Shown here: positions 12,957-24,800 of the stretch, piece after piece
How the letters are laid out: each line of letters begins with the position of its first letter
How positions within the stretch are numbered: the stretch's first letter is position 1
Assembly: GCA_019802505.1 (NCBI GenBank)
Contig: JAFMOC010000011.1
Location: 2,506,501-2,570,500 of the forward strand
Reading direction: 5' to 3'
DNA from: Corydoras sp. C115
Lineage: Eukaryota; Chordata; Actinopteri; Siluriformes; Callichthyidae
Length of the DNA stretch: 64,000 nucleotides
Made by a program: the position numbers and the translations under genes
Notes under the pieces: model-generated
Database searches by the model: none
Told to the model about the DNA's origin: nothing
What the model saw: the letters and a program-made list of their open reading frames with translations, nothing else

Positions 12957-13058
12957 ACTTACTACTTTACATTGGAACAACATGTTATTTTTTCATGAAA
13001 AGATATACAATATTTACAAATGATCCAAGCTGGATATAAGAGTCATTGTAAGTTATTT

Positions 13059-13365
13059 CCAGCCATCCATTATCTTCTGCTTTATCCAATATCAGGGTCG
13101 CGGGGGGTTCCCCATGCCCATCCAGGGGAGAACGTTTCGGGCACTGGGCAGATACACCCAGGACAGGGCGCCAATCTATCGGGCACATATACACACTCTA
13201 TATGGGGCAATTTGGAGAACTCAATTGACTTGATCCATGTTTCTGGAGGAAACCCACGCGGACACAGGGAGAACATGGAAACTCCATCCAGATGGGGATT
13301 CGAACCGAGAATCCCTAGTGCTGAGAGGCAAACGTGCTAACCACTAAGCCACCGTGCCGCCCTGG
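13059..13365 (-). mobile_element. tRNA-headed SINE, copy 5 (zbtb17-ddost intergenic)
   Basis: Near full length, with a duplication AAGTTATTT at 13050-13058 and 13366-13374. A short internal deletion removes part of the TCACACAC stretch. Confidence 0.9.
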
Positions 13366-14240
13366 AAGTTATTTAAATTACAATAATTTCAAATCACTAT
13401 CCATGCAAAGTGAGATATGGTGAGGAATGAAAGACTGGTTCCTGATTAATCACAAGGCAGAAAAACACATATTTGTACCTTAATGCACCAAATACTGTTT
13501 GTGCATGTTTTAGTCTGTAAGGTAACCAGCGGAAACCCACACAGACACAAAAAGAACCCCAACATTATCTTACTGTTAGGCAAGTGCACTGTCCACTACA
13601 TTTCAGGTTTAATATTCTGTTTCGTACTTTGTTTTTTTTTGTTTTTTTTTTTATAAATAAAATAAATCATTCATTCAAAACATTCAGTAAATAGTACTTT
13701 AATAAAAAATATTTTAATTATATACATTCATTACACACACAATACTGAAATACTGTATTTTTACAGTAAAATTATTGCCATAAACTAGGCAGAATTCCTT
13801 CAATCTACCCTTTTAAACTTTTTTTCAGTTTTGCATTCTGAAAGGGTAAGCTTGCATGTGCTCATTATTTAACTTGTCTTTAGTGGGGGAAAAAACATCA
13901 GAACAAAATAAAATCGCAATCAGAAACTTTTAAACTGTGTCCTTGTGATAATAATAAAAATCATAGTTCTGGTAGAGTGTGTTTAAAATTAAGGGCAGGT
14001 AATTAAAGCAAAGTGGGTTAGTTCAGGTGCAAAATAATTCTGCGTATAATTTGAGTTTAGTTTAGTTTATTACCTGTTTGACTTTAGGGTTAGTTGAATA
14101 CCGTATTTGTAGAACTTAATGTAAGGTCTTGTAAAAATGGGGTTAATCCTGATTGTAACACAAAAGCCCTTAATGTGTTCTGGCACTGTACTCTGGAAAA
14201 AAAAGCCATGGAAAATTGTATCTAGATTCATTATTGATTA

Positions 14241-14549
14241 TTCATTTTCTTCTGCTTAATCCTCTTCTTGGGGGTTCCCCATACAGGCGAGAACATTTCA
14301 GGCTCTGGGCACCCAGGACAGGGGCACACTCACTCACACGTACACAAACACACTATATGGGGCAATTCAGAGCATTCAATTTTTCTTATATCCATGTTTT
14401 TAACTGTAGGAGGAAACCAGAGAGACCCGGAGCAAACCCACATGAATACGGGGAGAACATGGAAACTTTATCCAGATTGGGATTCAAACCTGAATCCTCA
14501 GTGCTGAGAGTTGAATATGCTAAACACTAAGCCACCATGCTGCTCCCAG
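14241..14549 (-). mobile_element. tRNA-headed SINE, diverged copy 6
   Basis: Same order of blocks as the reference copy but with many substitutions and small deletions; the head reads CACTAAGCCACCATGCTGC. An older insertion; no clear duplication. Confidence 0.85.
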
Positions 14550-15477
14550 TGATTAGATGTACTCTAAATTTGAGCTTTGTTTATTGTTTGTTTTCATTTA
14601 TTAACAAATAATAAAGCAAATAAATAGTATAATTGATTTAATAAGTCTTCTGATAAAATTTAATATTTACAAATGTAAATTTGGATTCCAATAACCAACT
14701 GTGCAACTGTGTAACCCCAAAAGGGTTATAAGTAGGGTTGCCACCCGTCCCGTAAAATACAGAATCATAAATAATAAGATATTATATTATATAATCTTAA
14801 ATAATATATGGAAAATAAATGTTACGTCCCATACTGAACAAATACGCTCTCACCAAATCTAATTTAACATGTTTTGGAGGACTGTGATTCTTTAAACTTT
14901 GCACCGTCAGTTCATATGCTGTTTATTTTAATAGAATATTGATAATTTAATGTTTTGTTTTTAAAGTTGAATGATCATTTATTTACCATACAGTAGTATC
15001 AGACAATATTAATATAATATATGGACATTTACAGAACTAATCACACTAATTTAGAGTAAGGCTTAAAAAATAGTTTACAAAAAGCTTCTGTGTGTCAAAA
15101 TGTTTATAATTTTGAGGACTGCAGTTTTCAGTGATAATTACATAAATTCTGTTATTATCATGGTTTAACTGTTTGGATGACCTGACTTCCTTTCAGGTCA
15201 TAAATTTGAAGGAAATAAGCACACATATTCAGACATATTCTCTTTAGGTTATCACAGCAGTTATGCATTTAAAGTTGCATTATTTCCTAATTTATTAGTT
15301 TAGTTTAAAAAATATTTTTATTTATTATTGCACACTCCACACAAACAGATTTTATTTAAGATTTAATTAGCTACACTTAATAAGAGAATCTTTTTGTTGG
15401 TCATAAAACCTAAGCTTCAAATTTGTCTAATGGCTTTCTTGATGAACTAAAACTCCTTAACTAAAACTGCACAAATA

Positions 15478-17052
15478 CAGTCATATGCAAATGTTTGGGC
15501 ACCCCTATTAATCTTAATCATTTTTAGTTCTAAATATTTGGGTATTTGCAACAGCCATTTCAGTTTGATGATGGACACAGTAATATTTCAGGATTGAAAT
15601 GAGGTTCATTGTACTAACAGAAAATTTGCAATATGCATTAAACCAAAATTTGACAGGTGCTAAAGTATGGGTATCCTTATCATTTTATTGATTTGAATAC
15701 TCCTAACTACCTTTTACTGACTTACTGAAGCACAAAATTGGTTTGGTAACCTCATTGATCTTTGAAATCCATAGCCAGGTGTATCCAATCATGAGTAAAG
15801 GTATTTAAGGTGGCTAATTGCAAGTTGTTCTCCTATTTGAATCTCTTCTGGAGAGTGGCATCATGGGCTCCTCAAAACAACTCTCAAATGATCTGAAAAC
15901 AAAGATTGTTCAACATAGTTGTTCAGGGGAAGGATACAAAAAGTTGTCTCAGAGATTTAACCTGTCAGTTTCCACTGTGAGGAACATAGTAAGGAAATGG
16001 AAGACCACAGGGCAGTTCTTGTTAAGCCCAAAAGTGGCAGGCCAAGAAAAATGTCAGAAAGGCAGAGGAGAAGAACGGTGAGAACAGTCAAGGACAATCC
16101 ACAGACCACCTCCAAAGAGCGGCAGCATCATCTTGCTGCAGATGGGGTCACTGTGCATCAGTCAACAATACAGCCCACTTTGCACAAAGAGAATCTGAAT
16201 GGGAGAGTGATGTGAAAGAAGCCAATTCTGCAAGCACGCCACAAATAGAGTCGCCTGAGGTATGCAAAAGCACATTTGGACAAGCCAGCTTCATTTTGGA
16301 AGAAGGTCCTGTGGACTGATGAAACAAAGATTGAGTTGTTTGGTCATACAAAAAGGCATTATGCATGGCGTCAAAAAAACACAGCATTCCTAGAAAAACA
16401 CTTGCTACCCACTGTAATTTGGTGGAGGTTCCATCATGCTTTGGGGCTGTGTGGCCAATGCCGGCACCGGGAATCTTTTTAAAGTTGAGGGTCGCATGGA
16501 TTCCACTCAGTTTTGGCAGATTCTTGAGAATAATGTTCAAGAATCAGTGACAAAGTTGAAGTTACGCTGGGGATGGATATTTCAGCAAGACAATGATCCA
16601 AAACACAGCTTCAAATCTACTCAGGCATTCATGCAGAGGAACAATTACAATGTTCTGGAATGGCCATCCCAGACCTGAATATCATCCATGCTCGGTGAAT
16701 TGTTTTGTAAAGAGAAATGGTCAAAAATACCTTCATCCAGGATCCAGGAACTGATTAAAAGCTACAGGAAGCGACTAGAGGCTGTTATTTTTGCAAAAGG
16801 AGGATCTACTAAATATTAATGTCACTTTTCTGTTGAGATGCCCATACTTTTGCACCTGTCAAATTTTGGTTTAATGCATATTGCACATTTTCTGTTAGTA
16901 CAATAAACCTCATTTCAATCCTGAAATATTACTGTGTCCATCACTTATTAGATACAGTATATCAAACTGAAATGGCTGTTGCAAACACCCAAATATTTAG
17001 AACTAAAAATGATTAAGATTAATAGGGGTGCCCAAACATTTGCATATGACTG
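15478..17052 (+). mobile_element. Degenerate Tc1-like transposon with long inverted repeats
   Basis: A 1575-bp element between zbtb17 and ddost. The ends CAGTCATATGCAAATGTTTG and its complement are flanked by TA (15476-15477, 17053-17054). The inverted repeats are long, about 190 bp: inner landmarks are the TTTGACAGGTGC and GCACCTGTCAAA blocks near 15650 and 16855. The interior is a + strand transposase relic from about 15862 to 16818, broken by several frame changes and in-frame stops; recognisable pieces are MGSSKQLSNDLKTKIVQ, the helix-turn-helix, VLWTDETKIELFG and QQDNDPKHS. It is a different Tc1 family from the pair above. Confidence 0.93.
15862..16818 (+). pseudogene. Tc1 transposase relic, several frameshifts and stops
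   Basis: Begins at an ATG (MGSSKQLSND) and runs in three alternating frames to about 16818. The helix-turn-helix KKLSQRFNLSVSTVRNIV, the first catalytic Asp (WTDETK) and the second Asp (QQDNDPKH) can be read, but the PDLN motif is followed by a deletion and the third acidic residue is not in a normal context. It cannot encode an active enzyme. Confidence 0.85.
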
Positions 17053-17179
17053 TAAAACATGTCATTGGTGAGGGTGCCCCACTCAATAGGATTTGGGCCT
17101 GCGGTGCTCATGGTCCAGAACAACCATTGTGGATGTCTCTTATTTTCAGTTCTGAAAGGTGGCAACCTAGTTTAAGGCG

Positions 17180-17277
17180 TTCATTCATTCATTCATTATC
17201 TTCCGCTTTATCCTATATTAGGGTCGCGGGGGGCAGACACACCCAGGACAGGGTGCCAATCTATCGCTGGTAGCTTA
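17180..17277 (-). mobile_element. SINE 3' fragment
   Basis: Tail of four CATT units, then the last 85 bases of the SINE with a small internal deletion. The head is missing. Confidence 0.85.
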
Positions 17278-17589
17278 AGGCAGTGCTAGAAAATTATGGT
17301 GGTCACAAAATATTGACACTGGCCACAGTTTGGACACATTATTACTGACATAATTACCAGCTAGTTAACTTATTAATCGTAAATCTACACAGCTATACAA
17401 GCTGTACACAGACTATTTAGTGTATATAGTGTATCATTTATTAAAGCATGTAATACAATATTTGAAACCATGTGAGAGGTTTACCATTTTTGTGAGATTG
17501 ACATTTTTTGTGTGTGCATATATTTTTCTGTTTATTTAGCATCTTCTTTCTTTTATAACCTTCATGTTTTTATGGCTTTATTTAAATTC

Positions 17590-17711
17590 CGGCATTTCTC
17601 GTTCTCCACCTCGAGAAATCCTCTCACTCCATGAGGCGCCACCTGATTGGCTGATAGTCGGGTTCAGAGTTGACCAGGCAGTTTAGCGCTGACGTTGTCC
17701 TAAGGAGAAAC
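17590..17711 (+). promoter_or_regulatory. Likely ddost proximal promoter and 5' UTR
   Basis: The 120 bases before the first ATG are richer in G+C than the surroundings. An inverted CCAAT box (GATTGGCTGAT, 17645-17655) lies about 60 bases upstream, as in many TATA-less housekeeping promoters. The ATG context ACATGGCGG is a weak Kozak match; the transcription start is not known. Confidence 0.4.
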
Positions 17712-18152
17712 ATGGCGGCGGGTGGTGTTACAAGAAGGGTTACGGGCCAATCTGCAGTAAATAGTGAACCACGGGCTGCTAGCATGAACCTCAAACGTAC
17801 ACCGGGATTCTTCAGAACCGTCGCCTTTGTTTTATCCGCCGCTCTGCTGTTGCAGGTTGTGTCGTGCGATGGAAAGACTTTAGTTCTGCTCGACAACCCG
17901 AACATCAGAGACACCCATTCAATCTTCTTCCGCAACCTGGCAGGTAAGTTACTGAATGATTTGCTGTCACTGTGCTCTATATTCATTCAATATTCATTCC
18001 ACATTTACTTAACGTACACTCAAAGTTTACTCCACATGCACTATGCACCTGAGTTTTAGATATATTGTAAATCACAAAATTACTCACTGCTAACGTACCA
18101 TACATTTACTGTACACTCGCGTGCCTTTGTCTCTTTGATCACTTGCGTTTTA

Positions 18153-18207
<55 letters not shown>

Positions 18208-18558
18208 CATTCATTATCTCCCGCTTTATCCTATATTAGGGTCGCGGTGGGGTTCCCTATGCCCATCCAGGGGAGAGCGTCTCGGGTGCTGGGCAGATAG
18301 ACCCAGGACAGGGCGCCAATCCATCGCTGGGCACACACTCACTCACTCACTCGCTCACACAGACACACTCTATATGGGGCAATTTTTTTGAGAATTCAAT
18401 TGACTTGATCCATGTTTTTGGACTGTGGGAGGAAACCGGAGAACCCGGAGGAAACCCACGCAGACGCGGGGAGAACATGGAAACTCCACCCAGATGGGGA
18501 TTCGAACTGGGAATCCCTAGTGCTGAGAGGCGAACGTGCTAACCACTAAACCACCGTG

Positions 18559-18629
<71 letters not shown>

Positions 18630-21600
18630 ACTTTGATTATCAAAAGATTGATTCGTATTGTTGCTGCATCTTTGAGTACATGTGTATGCACATTAGTTGG
18701 ACTTGTAGTTTTAATGTTGTCTTTAAAACTGCTAGTCTTGACTCCGACTCTTTTAAATTATTATTTGAAGTTATTAACTTGTCGCTATGTAGGGTGGTGG
18801 TAATTTGCTGTTGCCTTACAGTATAGCACACCAGTGAGTATACACCTCACATTTTTGTGAATATTAATTATATCTTTTTTGGTACAACACTGAAGATTAT
18901 GGCATGTTGATGCAAAGTGAAGTACTTTAGTTGGTGTACAGCTTGTGTAACAGCGTAAAGTTGCTGTGCACTCAACACACAGTTATTAATGTCTAACTGC
19001 TAGCAACAAAATTGAGTACACACCTAGATATGATCTGAACTGCATGCATACAATGTGAATTCAATTTCTGCAAAAAATAAATAATGTATGATGGCCAGAA
19101 CTGTACAGAAGTGAGCATATTCTTTAGTGGCATTACAGTAATAAATTATCTAAAGTGGTTCTGGCTCTTTCTGTCTACAAGTCTCTGAAATCATCACATT
19201 ATTAGATTTAAATTTTAAAAAATCTACAAAAGAATAGATAGAAAATCAAGACTACTGAATACTAGGTGATACTGTAGGATTACAAAAAACAAACATGCAC
19301 AGGTATGTAAAAATTTATGCTTATGAAGAAATCACAAAATGCAAAATCTCACAATCAGACATAAATCCTCTACTAAGTGCTAACAATAAATACATCTGGA
19401 GACCCTCACCTCCATCAGTTATTGGCATCTCTTCTAAAGGGTAATAATAATTCAGCATTTGATGAGTTTAATTACTTATTAAAAAATCTAATCTTTTGAT
19501 TAATTTATACAAAATATACATCACATGGAATTCATGTTTTAAATTGTCACTTTTAAGTCATCTTTATGTATTTCTTTTAGGATTGGGATCATTTGAGTAT
19601 TACTATCTTTAGCATTGTTTTAAGCTGGTGGGATGATAGTGGAAGAATTTTTTTTTTCCTCCTCCGGTCAGAACTCCAGAGTTATGGTTTCAATGACTCG
19701 ATCACTGCTCGACTTTTGATGTTGATGTGATGTATGATGAGTGAATTGATGTGAGATGATGTATGATGAGTGCAGGTTCAGTATGCTGAAGATTTATGTA
19801 ATTGCATAGTAATGAGTTTTCTTTCCATTTATTGTTAGATCGTGGTTTTGACCTTACATTTAAGACCGCTGATGATCCCAGTCTGTCACTAATCAAATAT
19901 GGACAGTTTTTGTATGACCACCTCATTATTTTTGCCCCATCTGTGGAAGGTAAGTCTTAACATGAGCTTTTTCTCTTTACATAATTGTATGGCATTTGAC
20001 TTAATCCCAATATGAATATTTTAGATTTTGGGGGAAACATCAATCTGGAGACCATTACAGCATTTATTGATGGTGGGGGTAATGTTCTGGTAGCTGCAAG
20101 TTCAGATATTGGTGAGTTTTAAACAATGTTTAGAGTTTTCAGTTTGAAAAAATATTGAATATAATATTCATAATTTCTGGAGGAGATATCAAAATGATTA
20201 ATCTAAAAACATTATATTGTATTAAAAAAAATGTTTGTATTTTTTTATTCAACTTTGCGCTCACATTGCAATTAATAGTAGATGCTGCAAGTAATTTATT
20301 TGAATTATGGTAAGATTTACTATCTGCATGTAGGTGACCCAATCCGGGAGCTGGGTAGTGAATGTGGGATTGAGTTTGATGAGGAAAAGACTGCAGTTAT
20401 TGACCATCATAACTATGATGTATCTGATCCTGGTGAGGTGAGCAAAACTTTTGTATGTTAAGAAAATTAAGAACCTCTTGACAAAGTAATGGTAATCTAA
20501 CATGAAATATTAACTGATATGTCAATTTTCTTCACAACTGTTGGTATTGTGTGTTTATTTTGCAGCACACACTGATTGTTGCAGATCCTGAAAATCTTCT
20601 TAAAGCTCCCACTATTGTTGGCAAGCCCACAGAGAAACCTATCCTCTTCAAAGGTGTTGGGTGAGTTAACTTTTTTTAAATTTTTTTTTATAAAACTACA
20701 CTACAAAATGTACTTGTATCCATATGTGCTCATTGACAAGTCCAACTCCCGTTTGTTATAATGGTTTTGCTTATGTCAAATATATAAATGGCTATTAATC
20801 TGATGGTTGTGTGTTCAAGTCTCGAGCCCATTGTAGTTACCAATGTGGGTCTTGAGCAAGGCCCTTAAACCTCATTGCTTCAGGGCTGACACTATTCATA
20901 CTCCTAGGTTGCTTTGGCTAAAAGGGTCTGCAAAATGACCCAATGTAGGTATAAGAATTAAGATAAAAAAATGTCAGCTAATGTAAGAACTACAATTTGT
21001 GTTCATCACACATAGCATTTGTTTTATTGAAAGAAGAGCATTTTTCACCATTATAATTATATGCTGTAGATACTACAGATTAATATAAACAGCGAGCCAA
21101 TACCCTATGTATGGAAGCCCGATTCCGCTATTAAGAGGAAAAAAAAGTATCTCAGAATTCTGACTTTTTATCTCAGAATTCTGACTTTATATCTCAGAAT
21201 TCTGACTTCATATCATATGGGATAGCGCATGCATGTGACGGGCTCATAGCTCATATATACATGAGGCGCGCAAAAAGGCTGCTTGTGGTTTGGTTGTACA
21301 TCGTTGTGTTTAAATAATTTCATGGTATATACCTAAATTAACTTTTTTTTTTTAAAATGAAATCTAATTAAACAGTTAAACAACATTGATCTTGCCTTTG
21401 ATACATTACTGTTAAGACTTTATCTCAGTGTTTAACGGTAACTGCTCTGCATCGGACCGCAACGCGTTACAGCGGGTGGAACAAGCAGCTAGTGCGTAGG
21501 AAGTTTCTTATCCAAACCATCTAAATTTATTACACAAGTCTTCATTACCGAGTCTCTTATTTTTTTTTTTAAATCTTTCTTGATCTCATCACAGTCAATG

Positions 21601-21782
21601 TAATCACATCACTTTATTCACCATTTTAATGATTTACTGTTTAAGATTGTTATTCACTGAATTATTAAAACTCAAACCATGCTCATGTCCGATAATCATA
21701 GTAAAGCTGCTTGAGGTTAACAATATATACTTTTACATCCAAATAATGACAAAGCATTATATATAGTATTGATTTTTAATGA

Positions 21783-21823
<41 letters not shown>

Positions 21824-24800
21824 GGATAAATCTACAATGTGTAAAGAGTAAATTATATTAATAATAATGCACTTCATAGTTGTTAACGGAGTCCCTGTGC
21901 TGGGCAGTTTTTACCACTGGCTGGCGGGAGTCGATACACACTGAGATGCAGTCTCATCATCACTAAATTAACGTTGGGCTAAAGGATGATTCACTGTTTA
22001 TTGAGGTTTCGTTTTTAAAAAGAAAACAAACGTATACACCACGAAATTATTTTAACGAGTTGCTTTTCAACGCAAGATTTGTTATTCAATACTACACAAT
22101 TTGGCATCCACATCAGAATCAGAATACTTTATTAATTTCCGGGGGAAATTGCAGAAACATATACTATAGTACAGATTATGTGTGTCTGTAAATAAATGAA
22201 TTACCTATATACGGTATACAATAAGGTATACAAATAATTTTTAAAATGAAAAAAACTTGATCGATAACCCCAAGCAGCTTTACTATGATCGGACATGAGC
22301 ACGGTTTGAGTTTTAATAATTTAGTAAATAACAATCTTGAACAGTAAGTCATTAAAATGGTGAATAAAGTTATGTGATTACATTGACTGTGATGAGATCA
22401 GAGATGGTTATTGGAGATTGTATAAGAAACTTCTTATGCCCTAGTTGCTTGCACTAGATGCATTAAACTGTGAGGGAGTGAGTGTCAGTGATGCACTGGG
22501 CGGTTGTTCTACCCGCTGCAGCACGTTGCAGTCCGATGCAGAGCGGTTACCGTTAAACACTGAGATAAAGTCTCAACGATCAACGAATGTATCAAAGGCA
22601 AGGTCAAGGGTGTTTAACTGTAATTAGATTTCATTTAAAAAAAGTGAATTTAGGTATATACCATGAAATTATTTAAACACAACGACGTACAACCAAACCA
22701 CAAGCAGCCTTTTTGTGCGCCTCATGTATATGTACAGTTGTGATCAAATTTATTCAACCCCCACTGAAATAGTGTTTTGGCCAGTTTGACATTGATTTGG
22801 ATCATTTCAGTCATCTTATTTACAATTATATCAAAGAGGCACTTATAAATTAGACAAATATAACATAATATTTATGATGGAATAACCACAAATGTCTTTA
22901 CTGTGCTCACATCATTATCAGTTTTATTCAACCCCCTAGTGACATTATTTTTCAGTACTTAGTACAACATCCTTTTCCAGTTATGACAGCTTTCAAGCGT
23001 GAAGCATAGCTTGACACAAGTGTCTTGCAGCGACCTATGGGTATCTTAGCCCATTCTTCATGGGCAAAAGCCTCCAGTTCAGTCACATTCTTAGGCTTGC
23101 GCACTGCAACTGCCTTCTTTAGGTCCCACCAGAGGTTCTCAATTGGATTTAAGTCTGGTGATTGCGATGGCCACTCTAGAATGTTCCAGCCTTTCATGTT
23201 CAACCATGCTCTAGTGGACTTGGATGTGTGCTTCGGATCATTGTCCTGTTGGAAGGTCCAACGTCTCCCAAGCCGCAGGTTTTGTGACTGACTCCATCAC
23301 ATTTTCCTCCAAGATCTCCTGGTACTGAAGGGAATTCATGGTACCCTGCACACGTTGAAGCTTTCCTGTACCATTAGAAGCAAAACAGCCCCAAAGCATA
23401 ATTGACCCCCCGCCATGCTTCACAGTAGGCAAGGTGTTCTTTTGTTCATAAGCCTGGTTCTTCCTCCTCCAAACATAGCGCTGGTCCATTGTCCCAAACA
23501 GTTCTAATTTAGTTTCATCTGACCACAGTACACTGTCCCAAAACCTTTGTGGCTTGTCCACATGACTTTTGGCATACTGCAGTCGACTTTTCTTGTTCTT
23601 TGGAGTCAGCAAGGGGGTGCGCCTGGGAGTTCTGGCATGGAGGTCTTCGTTATGCAGTGCGCGCCTTATTGTCTGAGCTGAAACTTCAGTGCCCACATCT
23701 GACAGGTCTTTTTTCAGTTCCTTAGCAGTCACGCGGGGATTTTTCTCCACATTACGCTTCAGGTAGCGCACAGCAGTCGCGGTCAGGATCTTCTTTCTGC
23801 CACGACCAGGTAACGTTTCCACTGTGCCCTTTAACTTGAACTTGCGAATGATACTTCCGATAGTGTCTCTTGGAATATTTAACAACTTCGCAATCTTTTT
23901 ATATCCATTGCCATTCTTGTGAAGAGCAATAACCTCTTCTCTTGTCTTCTGGGACCATTCTCTTGCCTTCACCATGCTTGTAAACACACCAGTAGATGTC
24001 TAGAAGGAGCTGAGTATCACAGTCCTTTTAAATCTGCCTAATTGGTGCTTATCATGCTTGATTGCTGCTCGTTGACATCCACAGGTGTTTTCAATACCTG
24101 ATTGAAAACACTGGAATGAACCTCTGTTCTTATGAGTGGTAGTTGTAAAGGGGTTGAATAATTGTGTCAATGAAGAAATCACAAAAAGGCCATTTAATAC
24201 TTTATGACAAAAACAATTGATGCTATCTTAGTTGCATTTAGTTCTTTAACAAGTCCTTGTAAGATTTCATTATGAACACAATTACAAATGTGCACTGAAT
24301 TCCATAAAACCCTTCGCAGCATTGGGGGTTGAATAAATTTGATCACAACTGTATATATGAGCTATGAGCCTGTCACACGCATGCGCTGTCCGATATGATA
24401 TAAAGTCAGAATTCTGAGTTACTTCCCCCCCCCCTCTCTTAGTGGCGGAAACAGGCTTCCATACCCTATGAGTACTAAGTCTGTTTGTTTTTTATAAACT
24501 TTTTTTCTCTAATTTGGCCACTAGATGGCAGTTTTTGATTGTTAGAGAAACTGGAATCCTGTTACTCCGCTTTGCGTTGTGTGCCTAATAACACCTCTTT
24601 TCCCTGATTTATTCGCAATAATGCACTCCTTTATTGCTTTAATGAAGCATCATGTGCAATAAACTTCAGCAGTCCTATTCTGTCTTGTGGATTACTTATC
24701 TTCTTTCCTTAGCTTTCTACAGTATGTAAAGATAATCCTTGTTTTTAATTTTAGCAGTCTTTACTGTTTAACAGACTTCTCCAGAAAAAGAAAACTACTC

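Larger units (their letters stand above)
21110..24462. mobile_element. Foldback (palindromic) element in ddost intron 5, interrupted by a Tc1
   Basis: Left arm about 21110-21720 and right arm about 22265-22732 plus 24354-24462 are inverted copies of each other (roughly 600 bp), separated by a loop with an AT repeat. The ends read TATGGAAGCC and GGCTTCCAT, flanked by ACCCTATG at 21102-21109 and 24463-24470: an 8-bp, or 9-bp if the preceding T counts, target duplication. Matching pairs include GCTGCTTGTGGTTTGG with its complement, and the segments around the Pol-like AACGGTAACTGC block. Without the nested Tc1 the element is about 1.73 kb. No open frame of note was seen, so it is non-autonomous; hAT-like or Mutator-like by duplication length. 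Confidence 0.85.

Noticed and set aside
22445..22627. 60-codon frame in the right arm of the foldback element
   Set aside because: Not preserved in the inverted left arm; no known motif.
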